Of a stretch of DNA of 64,000 nucleotides, positions 35,182 to 44,528 are shown piece after piece; position 1 is the stretch's first letter, and the number at the start of each line of letters is the position of its first letter. The stretch lies in contig CAVUMI010000009.1 of NCBI GenBank assembly GCA_963742585.1, forward strand, positions 1,426,001-1,490,000, read 5' to 3'. The position numbers and the translations under genes were made by a program. The notes under the pieces were generated by a model. That model was not told the origin of the DNA and did not search any database. It was given only the letters and a program-made list of their open reading frames with translations. This DNA is from JACDEA01 sp963742585 (GTDB taxonomy: Bacteria; Actinomycetota; Acidimicrobiia; Acidimicrobiales; JACDEA01).

Positions 35182-37001
35182 AGCGACGCGCTACCGCGCT
35201 GCCGATCGTCCTCGCCACGGTCGCGGTGGCGTTCTTCGCCGTGCCGTTCGCTCGCGCTGGTCGTGCGCGCACCATGGTCGAAGGCGTGGGCCGATCCTGA
35301 CCACGCGTGCCGCACTCGATGCGCTGCGACTGTCACTCGTCACCTCAGTGTCGGCGACCGCGCTCGCGCTCGGTGCTTGGCGTGCCACTTGCGTGGGTGC
35401 AGGCCCGACTGGCCTATCCGGGCAAGCGCTTGGTCCGGGCGTTGACGACACTCCCGATGGTCTTGCCGCCGGTCGTCGGCGGCGTGGCGCTGCTGCTCGC
35501 GTTCGGGCGACGGGGCATTGTCGGCCGGTCCCTTGACGAGGTCGGTGTCCATTTGCCGTTCAGCACAGCGGGGGCGATCGTCGCCGAGGCATTCGTTGCC
35601 ATGCCCTTTCTCGTGCTCACGCTGGAGGCGGCGTTCGCGGCATCCGACCGCCGGCTCGAGGACGCGGCGCGGACGCTCGGTGCCGGCCCGTGGATGGTGT
35701 TCCGGCGGGTGACGCTGCCGTTGGCCCGGCCGGCCCTCGATCGCCGGCACGGTGCTGTGCTGGGCCCGGGCGCTCGGCGAGTTCGGCGCCACGATCACCT
35801 TCGCCGGCAACCTCGAAGGGACAACGCAGACGTTGCCGTTGTTCGTCTACGTCAAGCTGCAGGGAGCCGACGCCGACGCCGCCATCGTGCTGTCGTTCGC
35901 GCTGCTCGCCGTTTCGGTCGCCGTGCTGGTCGGCCCTGCGCGACCGCTGGCTTACGGTCCGATGACGCTCGTCGCCACCGTCGGCGTGGACGTGGGTGCG
36001 TTCACACTCGACGTCGACCTCACGTGCGCGGCGGGCGAGACGGTCGCCATTGTCGGACCGAACGGTTCGGGCAAGACGACGTTGCTGCGAACGATCGCCG
36101 GGCTGCAGAAGCCGGCCCGGGGGCGCATCGAACTCGACGGCGTTGTCCTCGACGGCCTTGCGCCGGAGCAACGTTCGATCGGCTTCATGTTCCAAGACGA
36201 CGTGCTGTTCCCCCATCTGCGGGTCCTCGACAATGTGGCTTTCGGGTTGCGAGCACGCGGCGTCCTCACCCCCGACGCGCACCGGCGGGCGGAAGAGTGG
36301 TTGACCCGCGTTGGGTTGGCCGGGAGGGGTTCGGCGTTCCCCGACGAGCTATCTGGAGGGCAGGCGCAGCGAGTGGCATTGGCTCGCGCGCTCGGCGCCC
36401 GAGCCCGCCCTGTTACTGCTCGATGAGCCACTCGCCGCCTTGGACGCCGCCACCCGCAACGACGTCCGCCGATTGCTGCGCGCCCACTTGCGCGACTTCG
36501 CCGGGCCGCGGCTGATCGTCACCCACGATCCTGTCGATGCCGCGGTGCTGGCCGATCGCGTTGTCGTGCTCGACGGTGGCCGGGTTGTGCAAACCGGTAC
36601 CGCGATCGAGATCGCGGCACAGCCCGCGACACGCGTGGGTGGCGGACTTGGCCGGCACCAACCTCTTCACCGGAGTCGCCGCGGGTGAGGACATCACCCT
36701 CGACGCGGGCGGCGAGCTTCGTTCGGCGCAGACACCTGAAACCGGCGCGGTGTACGCGGCGATGAACCCGCGCGCCGTCGTCCTCCACCGTGACCGTCCC
36801 GCCGGCTCGGCCCGGAATGTGTGGGATGGGCGCGTCGCCAGCATCGAAGGCGTGGGTAAATGCGTGCGCGTGCGCGTCGCCGCCCGCCCCTCGATAACCG
36901 CCGAGGTAACCACCGCGGCCGCCGTCGAGCTAGGCCTGGCCGAGGGCGTCGCCGTGTGGGTGGCCGTCAAGGCCACCGAGGTCGACGTCTACCCGGCTTG
37001 A
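35178..37001 (+). CDS. modBC: Molybdate ABC transporter, permease-ATPase fusion (ModB-ModC); frameshifted
   Basis: The permease part carries LVRALTTLPMVLPPVVGGVA, GAIVAEAFVAMPFLVLTLEA and ARALGEFGATITFAGNLEGT, the ModB EAA-type loop. The same open frame (35752-36426) runs without a stop from the last helix (FALLAVSVAVLVGP) into an ATPase with Walker A GPNGSGKTT and signature ELSGGQAQRVALARALG. Walker B LLLLDEPLAALDAATRND and a C-terminal TOBE-like half (VVLHRDRPAGSARNVWDGRV) follow in shifted frames. The frame continuity indicates a real ModB-ModC fusion. Frame changes lie near 35245, 35375, 35740, 36400 and 36640. The start is unsure: only CTG 35178, overlapping the modA stop, is available near the first coding residues (KRRATALPIVLATVAVAFF). 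Confidence 0.8.
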
Positions 37002-37390
37002 GTCGGTTCGAAGTCGAGCGCCAGCGAGTTGATGCAATAACGCTCGTGGGTCGGCGCCGGCCCGTCGTCGAAGACGTGGCCGAGATGACCGCCGCAGGCT
37101 CTGCAGACCACCTCGGTGCGAGCCATGCCGTGACCGTGGTCGGGCCGTAGCTCGATGGCCTCTTGGGTGGCCGGCTCAGTGAAGCTCGGCCACCCGGAGC
37201 CCGAGTCGAACTTCGTGCCCGACTCGAAGAGCACGATGCCGCACCCGGCGCAGCGGTACGAACCGTCGTCATGATTCTCCACGTGCTTGCCGGAGAACGG
37301 ACGCTCGGTCGCTTGATGGCGGAGTACCTGGTACTGCTCGGGCGACAGCTGCGCCCGCCACTCCTCGTCGCTCTTCTCGACCTTATCCAT
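36989..37390 (-). CDS. msrB: Peptide-methionine (R)-S-oxide reductase
   Basis: 133 residues, a typical MsrB. The zinc-binding CxxC pairs are in YRCAGCGIVLF and VVCRACGGHLG, the substrate site is KFDSGSGWPSFTEPA, and the catalytic Cys is in HERYCINSLALDF. It reduces methionine-R-sulfoxide in proteins, using thioredoxin. The stop overlaps the convergent modBC gene by 13 bp, and the gene is intact. Confidence 0.95.
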   Translation of the reverse strand: MDKVEKSDEEWRAQLSPEQYQVLRHQATERPFSGKHVENHDDGSYRCAGCGIVLFESGTKFDSGSGWPSFTEPATQEAIELRPDHGHGMARTEVVCRACGGHLGHVFDDGPAPTHERYCINSLALDFEPTQAG

Positions 37391-37422
37391 GTGATCATTC
37401 TTACCCAGCTACCGTTGCGCCG

Positions 37423-38988
37423 GTGCGTCGGAGGTCGTGGTGGGGATGGGGCTGGGAAGACCAGGCGCTGTCGCCAGACCAGGCCAACAACCTGGCCGCC
37501 GCGCTGGCCACCCGGCCTGGATTTGAGGGTCGCGTCTGGGCCGCGGCCCCGTCGCTCAATGATGTCGCCCTGCCCGCGCCTGCGGTAGCGCCGCCGGGCG
37601 CCCTGGCCGATATCTGCTCGACCGATCCGTACGACCGCGCCGGCCACACTTACGGCAAGGCCTACCGCGACGCGGTGCGGGCCTTCGCCGGCGACCTCAG
37701 CCCGGCGCCTTCGTTCGTCGCCTTCCCGCGCCAGGAGCAGGACGTCGTCGACATTCTCGACTGGTGCGCCGGCGCGGGCATTCCGGCCGTGCCTTACGGC
37801 GGGGGGTCTTCTGTCTGCGGCGGCGTCGAACTCGCAGGCGCGGTGTCGGTCGACCTTTCGCGCCTCGATGCCGTGGTCGAGGTCGATCCAACATCGCGTG
37901 CAGCACGGATTCAGGCCGGGATATTCGGTCCGGCGCTCGAGGACGCGCTACGGCCTCACGGCTACACCCTTCGCCACTTTCCGCAGAGCTTCGAGTTCTC
38001 GACGTTGGGCGGATGGCTGGCAACACGATCGGGTGGGCACTACGCCACGAACTACACGCACATCGACGACTTCGTCGAGTCGCTGCGAGTCGTCACGCCA
38101 ACCGGCGTTGTCGAGTCACGCCGCCTTCCGGGCTCGGGGGCCGGACCGTCACCCGACCGGATGTTTCTTGGATCTGAAGGGATTCTCGGTGTCATCACCG
38201 AGGCCTGGATGCGGGTGCAGGACCGGCCCACATTTCGCGCTTCAGCCGGCGTTCGGTTCGCGTCCTTCAGCGAGGGAGTCGCGGCAACGCGTGCGATCAG
38301 CCAGGCCGGGCTCTTCCCGGCCAACTGCCGGTTGCTCGACCCCGGCGAAGCGATGACCTCCGCCGCCGTCACCGACGGGAGCGCGCTCCTCGTGCTCGGA
38401 TTCGAATCGGCCGACCACCCGGTCGACGCGTGGATCACCCGCGCCGTCGAGTGCTGCGCCGACCACGGCGGCACGCTTCCCGAGGGCATCCGCTCGTCGT
38501 CCGGAGAGGGCGCGGCCGGCGCGTGGCGATCCTCGTTCCTGCGCGCGCCCTACGGGCGCGACGCGATGGTCGCGATGGATGTCATCGCCGACACATTCGA
38601 GACAGCGTGCACGTGGTCTGCGTTCGAGTCGCTGCACGCCGGCGTGGTCGAGGCGGTGGAGAAGATACTGGCCGAGGTCTGCGGCGGCGGTTGGGTGACG
38701 TGCCGGTTCACCCACGTCTATCCGGACGGGCCGGCGCCGTACTTCACGTTCCTCGCGCCGGGTCGCCCGGGTTCAGTGCTCGAACAGTGGGACGAGATCA
38801 AGACTGCTGCGTCCGACGCCGTACTCGCCCATGGCGGGACGATCACCCACCACCACGCGGTCGGCCGCGATCACCGGCCCTGGTACGACCGCCAGCGCCC
38901 CGACGCATTCGCCACCGCCCTCCGCGCCGCCAAAGCGGCGCTCGACCCGGCCGGCATTCTCAACCCCGGCGTCCTCATCGACCCCTAA
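37423..38988 (+). CDS. FAD-binding oxidase of the alkyl-DHAP synthase (AgpS) type
   Basis: 521 residues from GTG 37423. The opening RRRSWWGWGWEDQAL is characteristic of AgpS-like proteins. The PCMH-type FAD domain shows PAPSFVAFPRQEQDVVDILD, VPYGGGSSVCGGVELAG (FAD phosphate loop), FEFSTLGGWLATRSGGHYAT and FLGSEGILGVITEAWMRVQD. The C-terminal cap ends with GGTITHHHAVGRDHRPWYDR, where the His triplet matches the active site of alkyldihydroxyacetonephosphate synthase. That enzyme swaps the acyl of acyl-DHAP for a fatty alcohol and forms the ether bond. A fatty acyl-CoA reductase, a dehydrogenase and PlsC lie within 10 kb. Mycobacterial homologues are annotated AgpS without proof of ether synthesis. 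Confidence 0.85.
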   Translation: MRRRSWWGWGWEDQALSPDQANNLAAALATRPGFEGRVWAAAPSLNDVALPAPAVAPPGALADICSTDPYDRAGHTYGKAYRDAVRAFAGDLSPAPSFVAFPRQEQDVVDILDWCAGAGIPAVPYGGGSSVCGGVELAGAVSVDLSRLDAVVEVDPTSRAARIQAGIFGPALEDALRPHGYTLRHFPQSFEFSTLGGWLATRSGGHYATNYTHIDDFVESLRVVTPTGVVESRRLPGSGAGPSPDRMFLGSEGILGVITEAWMRVQDRPTFRASAGVRFASFSEGVAATRAISQAGLFPANCRLLDPGEAMTSAAVTDGSALLVLGFESADHPVDAWITRAVECCADHGGTLPEGIRSSSGEGAAGAWRSSFLRAPYGRDAMVAMDVIADTFETACTWSAFESLHAGVVEAVEKILAEVCGGGWVTCRFTHVYPDGPAPYFTFLAPGRPGSVLEQWDEIKTAASDAVLAHGGTITHHHAVGRDHRPWYDRQRPDAFATALRAAKAALDPAGILNPGVLIDP

Positions 38989-38993
38989 CCGCG

Positions 38994-39782
38994 TTACGCG
39001 GCGTATTTGGTGCGGGCGGTGGTGGCGAGGTGGAGGCCGGCCAAGCCGGGGAGGCGGTCGACGCGGCGGTCGATGCGTTCGGCCATCACTTGGCCTTCGG
39101 GCCCACCGAAGAGATGACTGACCAGGAACCGGCACTCGGCATCAGGCATCACACCGGCACCCACCGGAGCCCAGAAATGTTTGAGCGCGAACCGGGTGAC
39201 CTTCTGCGCCTTGGCACTCTCGGCCAACCGCTTGGTGGCCTCGGAGCCGTAGAAGTCGATGTGCCGGCCTTCCTGTTTCATGATGCGACCGAGTAGCTCG
39301 CTCAGCAGCGGGTTCCGGGCCTGGGTGGCGAGCCGCGCGTACCCCGCCTGCGTCGACCACTCGTTGATGGCCCCCCAGGTCATGTGCACGGCCACATAGG
39401 CGCGCCCCACGGTGGCGGACGACAAGGTCGTCAGTGCCGGGCGGATCCGGTCCCGCCATCCGAGCCGCTCGCGTACACGCGCCACCCGAACGTCGCCGGC
39501 CGGCTCGCCGTGGGCCTTGAGCACCTTCCCGAGCGCCTCGCCGTGCCAGAACTCCTCGAAGTTCCAGAACGTCAGGAACGTGGTGATCTCGGGGTCGTGA
39601 TGTGCGGGCGTCAGCAAGAGGTCGCGGAGGTAGCAGACGGTGTGGAACTCCACGTCATGCATGTAGCGCAGGCACCGTAATGTGCGGGAATCGAGGGGCT
39701 GGCGACTGAACACCCCGAAATCGAGATCGTCGGTCTGCAGCCGTCCCGTCCGCTGCTTGTAATCGTCTATGGCGAAGTCCAT
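38994..39782 (-). CDS. Ferritin-like diiron protein (acyl desaturase-like)
   Basis: 262 residues from ATG 39782; the open frame continues upstream, but into another gene's antisense. Helices with carboxylate-His pairs are visible: WNFEEFWHGEALGKVLKAHG (E-x-x-x-H), TWGAINEWSTQAGYARLA and IMKQEGRHIDFYGSEATKRL (E-x-x-H). These suit a diiron centre of the ferritin-like superfamily, with similarity to soluble acyl-carrier desaturases. The protein has no membrane helix. In the context of an AgpS-like gene a desaturase acting on an alkyl or acyl chain is tempting, but the known plasmanyl desaturase is a different, membrane family. The stop is 5 bp from that of the AgpS-like gene. Confidence 0.72.
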   Translation of the reverse strand: MDFAIDDYKQRTGRLQTDDLDFGVFSRQPLDSRTLRCLRYMHDVEFHTVCYLRDLLLTPAHHDPEITTFLTFWNFEEFWHGEALGKVLKAHGEPAGDVRVARVRERLGWRDRIRPALTTLSSATVGRAYVAVHMTWGAINEWSTQAGYARLATQARNPLLSELLGRIMKQEGRHIDFYGSEATKRLAESAKAQKVTRFALKHFWAPVGAGVMPDAECRFLVSHLFGGPEGQVMAERIDRRVDRLPGLAGLHLATTARTKYAA

Positions 39783-39819
39783 CGGCCCCTCTCCGGTGCA
39801 GCGCCACCGCGCGGATGTT

Positions 39820-40470
39820 CTACACCCCGCCGAACATCGCGCGACAGGCCTCGAGGCCCTCGATTTCGATGTCGTCCCGACGTCGTTCCTCCCACCGGGC
39901 CCGCGTGAGCTGGAGCCGGATCTGCCGATCGGCCACTTCACGCCGCAACACGATGTCCTCGCCGTTCGCCTCATAGCCGAGCGCCGCCGACACGCCGAGG
40001 GACGGTCCGTTGTCGTGCCAGGCACCGCTGAGGGCGATATCGGCTTCGAGTCCGGCGAAGGCGAAGTGGAGGATGGCGGCCCGCATCTCCTTGCCGATCC
40101 CCTTGCCCTGATGCTCGCGTCCCAACCAGGAACCCGTGCCGACCACTCGGGTCTTGCCGAAGTGCTTGCCGGTGATGCCCTGGGTCCCGACAATTTCACC
40201 CTCGACGACGGTGGCCATGGGCAGGTGCCACTCGTCGACGGTCCACTCGGCGCGCTGGCGCCAGAAGAATTGCAGCGTGTTGCGCTCCAGTTCCGGCGAC
40301 TCAACGTCGGTCCACGTGACCTCGAAGGGCATGAAGTCAGGATCGTGGACACCGCGCGCCGCGAGTTCGGCCAGCGCCACGATGTCGTCGTCATCGGGAG
40401 GGCGCAGTTCCACCCTCGGTGTGCGCACACGTAGGCCAAAGAGTGGCCAATAGCTCGCTCTCGATTCCAT
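39820..40470 (-). CDS. GNAT-family N-acetyltransferase
   Basis: 216 residues from ATG 40470 (MESRASYWPLFGLRVRTPRV). The GNAT layout is complete: VELRPPDDDDIVALAELAAR, HLPMATVVEGEIVGTQGITG, VGTGSWLGREHQGKGIGKEM with the acetyl-CoA-binding Q-x-x-G-x-G, and GPSLGVSAALGYEANGED. It resembles the RimJ/RimL-type acetyltransferases that modify N-termini or small amines; the substrate is unknown. It is divergent from the small genes at 40.5 kb. Confidence 0.85.
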   Translation of the reverse strand: MESRASYWPLFGLRVRTPRVELRPPDDDDIVALAELAARGVHDPDFMPFEVTWTDVESPELERNTLQFFWRQRAEWTVDEWHLPMATVVEGEIVGTQGITGKHFGKTRVVGTGSWLGREHQGKGIGKEMRAAILHFAFAGLEADIALSGAWHDNGPSLGVSAALGYEANGEDIVLRREVADRQIRLQLTRARWEERRRDDIEIEGLEACRAMFGGV

Positions 40471-40494
40471 GTCCCAGTGTGTACGGTGGGCCGC

Positions 40495-40749
40495 GTGGAC
40501 GCCGAGGAGTTTTCCCACCAGCCAGTCACAGCGCTGGCCCGGTGGCGGACCCGCACCGCGTCGGGCGCGGTTCTGACCGCAGTGGCGCTCGGCCTCCAGC
40601 AGGCGTTGGAAGACACGAAAGAAGTCCCTGCGATGGTGCAGCCAGTGCCCGGCGGTCCGGCCGGTCCGGACCTCCCCGTCGAGCTGTTCCTCGATCCCGA
40701 TCACCCCGAAGCCACCGTGGCCGTGGTCCGGCCCTGGCTCTGGCACTGA
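40495..40749 (+). CDS. Small hypothetical protein (84 aa)
   Basis: From GTG 40495 (VDAEEFSHQPVTALARWRTR); GTG 40486 and 40477 are alternatives. The middle is a helix, ASGAVLTAVALGLQQALEDT, and the end is an acidic, proline-containing stretch (LPVELFLDPDHPEATVAVVR). It is the first of a run of coupled genes up to the FAR-HAD fusion. I recognise no family; the composition is that of a conserved actinobacterial protein of unknown function. Confidence 0.6.
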   Translation: MDAEEFSHQPVTALARWRTRTASGAVLTAVALGLQQALEDTKEVPAMVQPVPGGPAGPDLPVELFLDPDHPEATVAVVRPWLWH

Positions 40750-41021
40750 ACGACCGCGAGCAGCGCGTCGCGCTCGCGCTCGCAGTCGTCGCCGCGGTCG
40801 CCTTCCCGTTCACTGCTACACGGGGAATTTGGCTCGTCTTTGGCTGGGTGATCGCCGCCGCCGTGCTGCTCGGAGCGCTTCGTCGTCACCGCGTCGCTAC
40901 CGCGATCCCGGCCTTCGTCGCGGGACTCGGTCCGTGGTGGGACGGGTTCATTCTGTTCGGCGCCTTCTACCTTGGCCTCGCCTTCTGGCTGGTCAGCGCT
41001 GGTAGACAAGTGGACCGATGA
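40746..41021 (+). CDS. Small membrane protein, three predicted helices; start uncertain
   Basis: About 91 residues ending at 41021. Helices are seen in VALALAVVAAVAFPFTATRG, IWLVFGWVIAAAVLLGALRR and WWDGFILFGAFYLGLAFWLV. There is no in-frame ATG, GTG or TTG between the preceding gene and the first helix; CTG 40746 overlaps the preceding TGA (CTGA) and is the most likely start, unless a frameshift joins it to the upstream gene. Its own end overlaps the FAR-HAD start (ATGA at 41018). Confidence 0.6.
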   Translation: MNDREQRVALALAVVAAVAFPFTATRGIWLVFGWVIAAAVLLGALRRHRVATAIPAFVAGLGPWWDGFILFGAFYLGLAFWLVSAGRQVDR

Positions 41022-43389
41022 GCGAGCCGGAAGGTGAGCGGGGGGCACTGACGCAGCTCGCGGACGCACTTGCCGGCAAGCGCGTCGCGGTTACCGGGTC
41101 CACGGGATTTCTCGGCACCGCGCTGGTCGAACGGCTACTGCGATCGGCGCCCGACACCGACGTCGTCGTGCTCGTCCGCAGCGGTCGCCGAAGCACCGCG
41201 GCTGACCGCGTGCGGCGCGAGATCCTGCGCAACGATGCGTTCGACCGCCTTCGGGCTGAACTCGGCGACGCGTTCGACGCGACCATCGAACGGCGGCTCA
41301 CGGTCATCGCCGGCGATGTCGGCGTCGACGGGCTCGGGCTCGACGACGCGGGACGCGCCGCGTTGGCTACGTGCGACGTCGTCATACATTCCGCGGCGAC
41401 GGTGAGCTTTGACTCGCCGCTCGACGGTGCCGTCGAGGTGAACCTGCTGGGACCGACGCCGGGTCGCGACGGCCCTCAACGACCTCGACAGCCCCGCCCA
41501 TCTCATCGCGGTTTCCACCGCGTACGTCGCCGGCACCCGCCGCGGCACCGCGCCCGAAGCCCTCCTGCCCGACACGCCGTTCGCCACCGAGGTGGACTGG
41601 CGCGCCGAGGTGGCGGCGGCGCGACGGGCCCGAGCCGACACCGACGCGGCCAGCCGCCAGCCCGACGCCCTCACCGGCTTCCATGCGGCAGCACGACGCG
41701 AGCTAGGCGCCGCCGGCTCGCCCTTGCTCGCCACGAAGACCGAGAAGCTGCGCGAGGAGTGGGTGAAGGATCAGCTGGTGGAGCTGGGCCGCGCCCGCGC
41801 CCGCGCGCTGGGCTGGCCCGACGCCTACGCCTATACGAAGGCGCTCGGCGAGCGCGCGCTCCTCGAGAGCGCGGAGGGGCGGCCAGTCACGATCGTGCGG
41901 CCGTCGATCATCGAGTCGGCCCTGAACGATCCGAAGCCGGGATGGATCCGCGGGTTCCGCATGGCCGAGCCGGTGATCATCTCGTACGCGCCGCGGTCTC
42001 CTGCGCGAGTTCCCCGGGATCCCCGAAGGTGTCGTCGACGTCATCCCAGTCGACCTTGTCGTCAACGCCATCCTCGCCGTCGCGGCGCGCGGGCCCGACT
42101 CGACCGGCCCCGACGTTTTTCACGTAGCGTCAGGTGCGCGCAACCCGCTGTACTACCGCCGCCTGGTCGACCTCGTGCGGGCGTACTTCACCGAGCACCC
42201 CCTCTACGACACCGACGGTCAACCGATCGTGGTTCCCGAGTGGTCGTTCCCCGGCCGCGGCCGCGTGCAGCGGCAGCTGCAGCGGGCCACCCGGCTCCTC
42301 ACCGTCGCCGAGAAGGCCGTGCACGCACTGCCGATCCGCGGCCGGCAGGCCGAGTTGTCGTCGCGCTTCGAGGAACAGCGGACACAGGCCGAGCGCGCGC
42401 TCGGGTACGTCGAGCTCTACGGGGCCTATGCCGAGACCGAGGCGAGCTTCTCGGTGGACCGCCTAATCGCTCTCCACGAGCGCTACCCGTTCGGATTCGA
42501 CCCCGCGGTGATCGACTGGACCGACTACGTCCAGACGATCCACCTGCCATCGATCGTCGTGCACGCGCGGGTGCGGACCACCGGCGAGCGCAAGACGGGA
42601 CCCGACCGAGCTACCCGTGGCCGCCGCGCCGCGCTGGCGCCCGAGCGGCACATCGCCGCCTTCGACCTCGAGAACACGCTGATCGCGTCGAACGTGGTCG
42701 AGTCCTACGCCTGGCTGGCGACGCGTCACCTCCCTCGAGACGAACGCGTCCGTTTCACGCTGAGAACGCTCCGCGAAGCGCCGACGCTCCTCGCCCTCGA
42801 CCGTCGCGACCGCGGCGACTTTCTCCGGCACTTCTATCGCAGGTACGCCGGCGCGCCGGCCGACCAGGTACGCGAGGACGCGTGGGAGCTGTTCAGCGAC
42901 CACATCCTGCTCAAGGCCTTCCCCGCCGGCATCCGTCGCGTGCGCGCCCATCGCGCCCGCGGTCACCGCACGCTGCTGATAACCGGCGCGCTCGACTTTG
43001 TCATCGAGCCGCTGCGTCCGTTGTTCGACGACGTCGTGTGCGCCCGCCTCGACGAACGCGACGGCCGGCTCTCCGGTGAGCTGCTCGACGGCCCGCCCAC
43101 GGGCGAGGCGCGGGCCATGGTAATGGCCGAGTACGCCGCGGCCGAAGGCCTGCGGCTCGAGGAGTCGGTGGCCTATGCCGACTCGGCCAGCGATCTCCCC
43201 ATGCTCGAAGCGGTGGGCCACCCTGTCGCCGTCAATCCCGAAGCCAAGCTGGCCACGATCGCGCGCAAGCGGGGCTGGCCGGTCGAGCACTGGGCCAAAT
43301 CCGCCGGGCGCGCCGCGTCCTCTGCTGCCAATACGCGGAGCCAGGGTATGAGGCAGGCGGACACCGAGCCGATCCGGGTGACACTGTGA
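41018..43389 (+). CDS. Fatty acyl-CoA reductase-like SDR fused to HAD-IB phosphatase; frameshifted
   Basis: About 790 residues. The N-terminal part is a fatty acyl-CoA reductase: RVAVTGSTGFLGTALVERLL (nucleotide-binding GxxGxxG), VVIHSAATVSFDSPLDGAVE, YAYTKALGERALLESA (YxxxK) and PVTIVRPSIIESALNDPKPG. The C-terminal part is a HAD-IB phosphatase: AAFDLENTLIASNVV (DxxxT), TLLITGALDFVIEP and SVAYADSASDLPMLEAVGHP. Reductases of this kind convert fatty acyl-CoA or acyl-ACP to fatty alcohol with NADPH; the phosphatase substrate is unknown. Two surplus bases near 41460 and 41998 break the frame. It overlaps both neighbours by 4 bp, so it is in a tight operon with the dehydrogenase, LarA-like and PlsC genes. 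Confidence 0.85.
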
Positions 43390-44528
43390 AGGCACTCCTG
43401 TTCGAGCGTTCGCTTCCCCGGTACGCGGCGGCGCGCGTCGCCGGCGGCATCGCGCCCGGCGCCGGGGCCCGCTTCGGCCCGCTGTCGCTGGACGACATCG
43501 ACCCGCCGACGCTGCCCGGCGACGGCTGGCACCGGGTGCGGCCGCGCCTCGCCGGCATCTGCGGCTCAGATCTCGCGACGATCGACGGCCACAGCTCGCG
43601 CTACTTCGAGCCGATCGTCAGCTTTCCGTTCGTCCCCGGCCACGAGATCGTGGGTGACCTCGACGACGGCTCGCGGGTCGTTGTCCAGCCCACGCTCACC
43701 TGTGCGGCGCGCCAGATTGCGCCACCGTGCGCGAGCTGTGCGGCGGGCGCGACCAACCGCTGCGAGCGAACCGCGTTCGGCCACCTCGAGCCAGGGCTCC
43801 AGACCGGCTACTGCAGCGACGTGGGCGGCGGCTGGTCGACCGGGCTGATCGCGCATGAGTCGCAACTGCACCGCGTGCCCGACACGTTGAGCGACGAAGC
43901 CGCCGTCATGGTCGAGCCGGCCGCCTGCGCCGTCCACGCCGCGAGCGCTGTGGCCGACACCGACGTTGCGGTCATCGGCGCCGGCACGCTCGGCCTCTGC
44001 GTGCTCGCCGCGCTGCGGTACTTCCAGCAGCCGCACGTCGTCATCGTCGCCGCCAAACACAAGGAGCAGCAGGCCCTCGCGCGAGATCTCGGCGCCGACG
44101 TCATCGTCGAGCCGGACATGCTGGAGCGTGCCGTCCGCCGCGCCTCGCAGTCGTTACAAGCCGGCGATCAGCTGACCGCGGGCGCCGCGGCGGTCGTCGA
44201 CTGTGTCGGCAGCGAAGCCTCAGTCGCACAAGCCTTTCGTGTGGTTGCGCCTGGCGGTACCGTCCACATGGTGGGCATGCCTGGCCGGATCGGGGTCGAC
44301 CTCACGCCGCTGTGGCACCGCGAGGTGAACTTGAAAGGCACGTACGCGTACACGAAGGATGACTTCGTGAAGGCGTTCGAACTCGTCGAGGCCCGTGACC
44401 TCGGCCGTTTGGTGTCTGCGCTGTATCCGTTGGACCGTTACCGGGAAGCCATCGAGCACGCGGCCAACGCGGGCCGGCGCGGCGCAGTCAAGATCGCGTT
44501 CGACATGCGGAACGAGAAGAGGCGCTAA
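43386..44528 (+). CDS. Zinc-dependent alcohol dehydrogenase (MDR family)
   Basis: 380 residues from GTG 43386, which overlaps the preceding stop (GTGA). The catalytic zinc site is in RLAGICGSDLATIDGH, with FVPGHEIVGDLDDG; the structural zinc cluster is represented by CAARQIAPPCASCAAGATNR. The nucleotide site is VAVIGAGTLGLCVLAALRYF, and the C-terminal fold has VVAPGGTVHMVGMPGRIGVD. It probably interconverts an alcohol and an aldehyde or ketone with NAD(P). Within this operon it could serve fatty aldehyde/alcohol or dihydroxyacetone-type intermediates; that is inference. It overlaps the LarA-like gene by one base. Confidence 0.87.
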   Translation: MKALLFERSLPRYAAARVAGGIAPGAGARFGPLSLDDIDPPTLPGDGWHRVRPRLAGICGSDLATIDGHSSRYFEPIVSFPFVPGHEIVGDLDDGSRVVVQPTLTCAARQIAPPCASCAAGATNRCERTAFGHLEPGLQTGYCSDVGGGWSTGLIAHESQLHRVPDTLSDEAAVMVEPAACAVHAASAVADTDVAVIGAGTLGLCVLAALRYFQQPHVVIVAAKHKEQQALARDLGADVIVEPDMLERAVRRASQSLQAGDQLTAGAAAVVDCVGSEASVAQAFRVVAPGGTVHMVGMPGRIGVDLTPLWHREVNLKGTYAYTKDDFVKAFELVEARDLGRLVSALYPLDRYREAIEHAANAGRRGAVKIAFDMRNEKRR

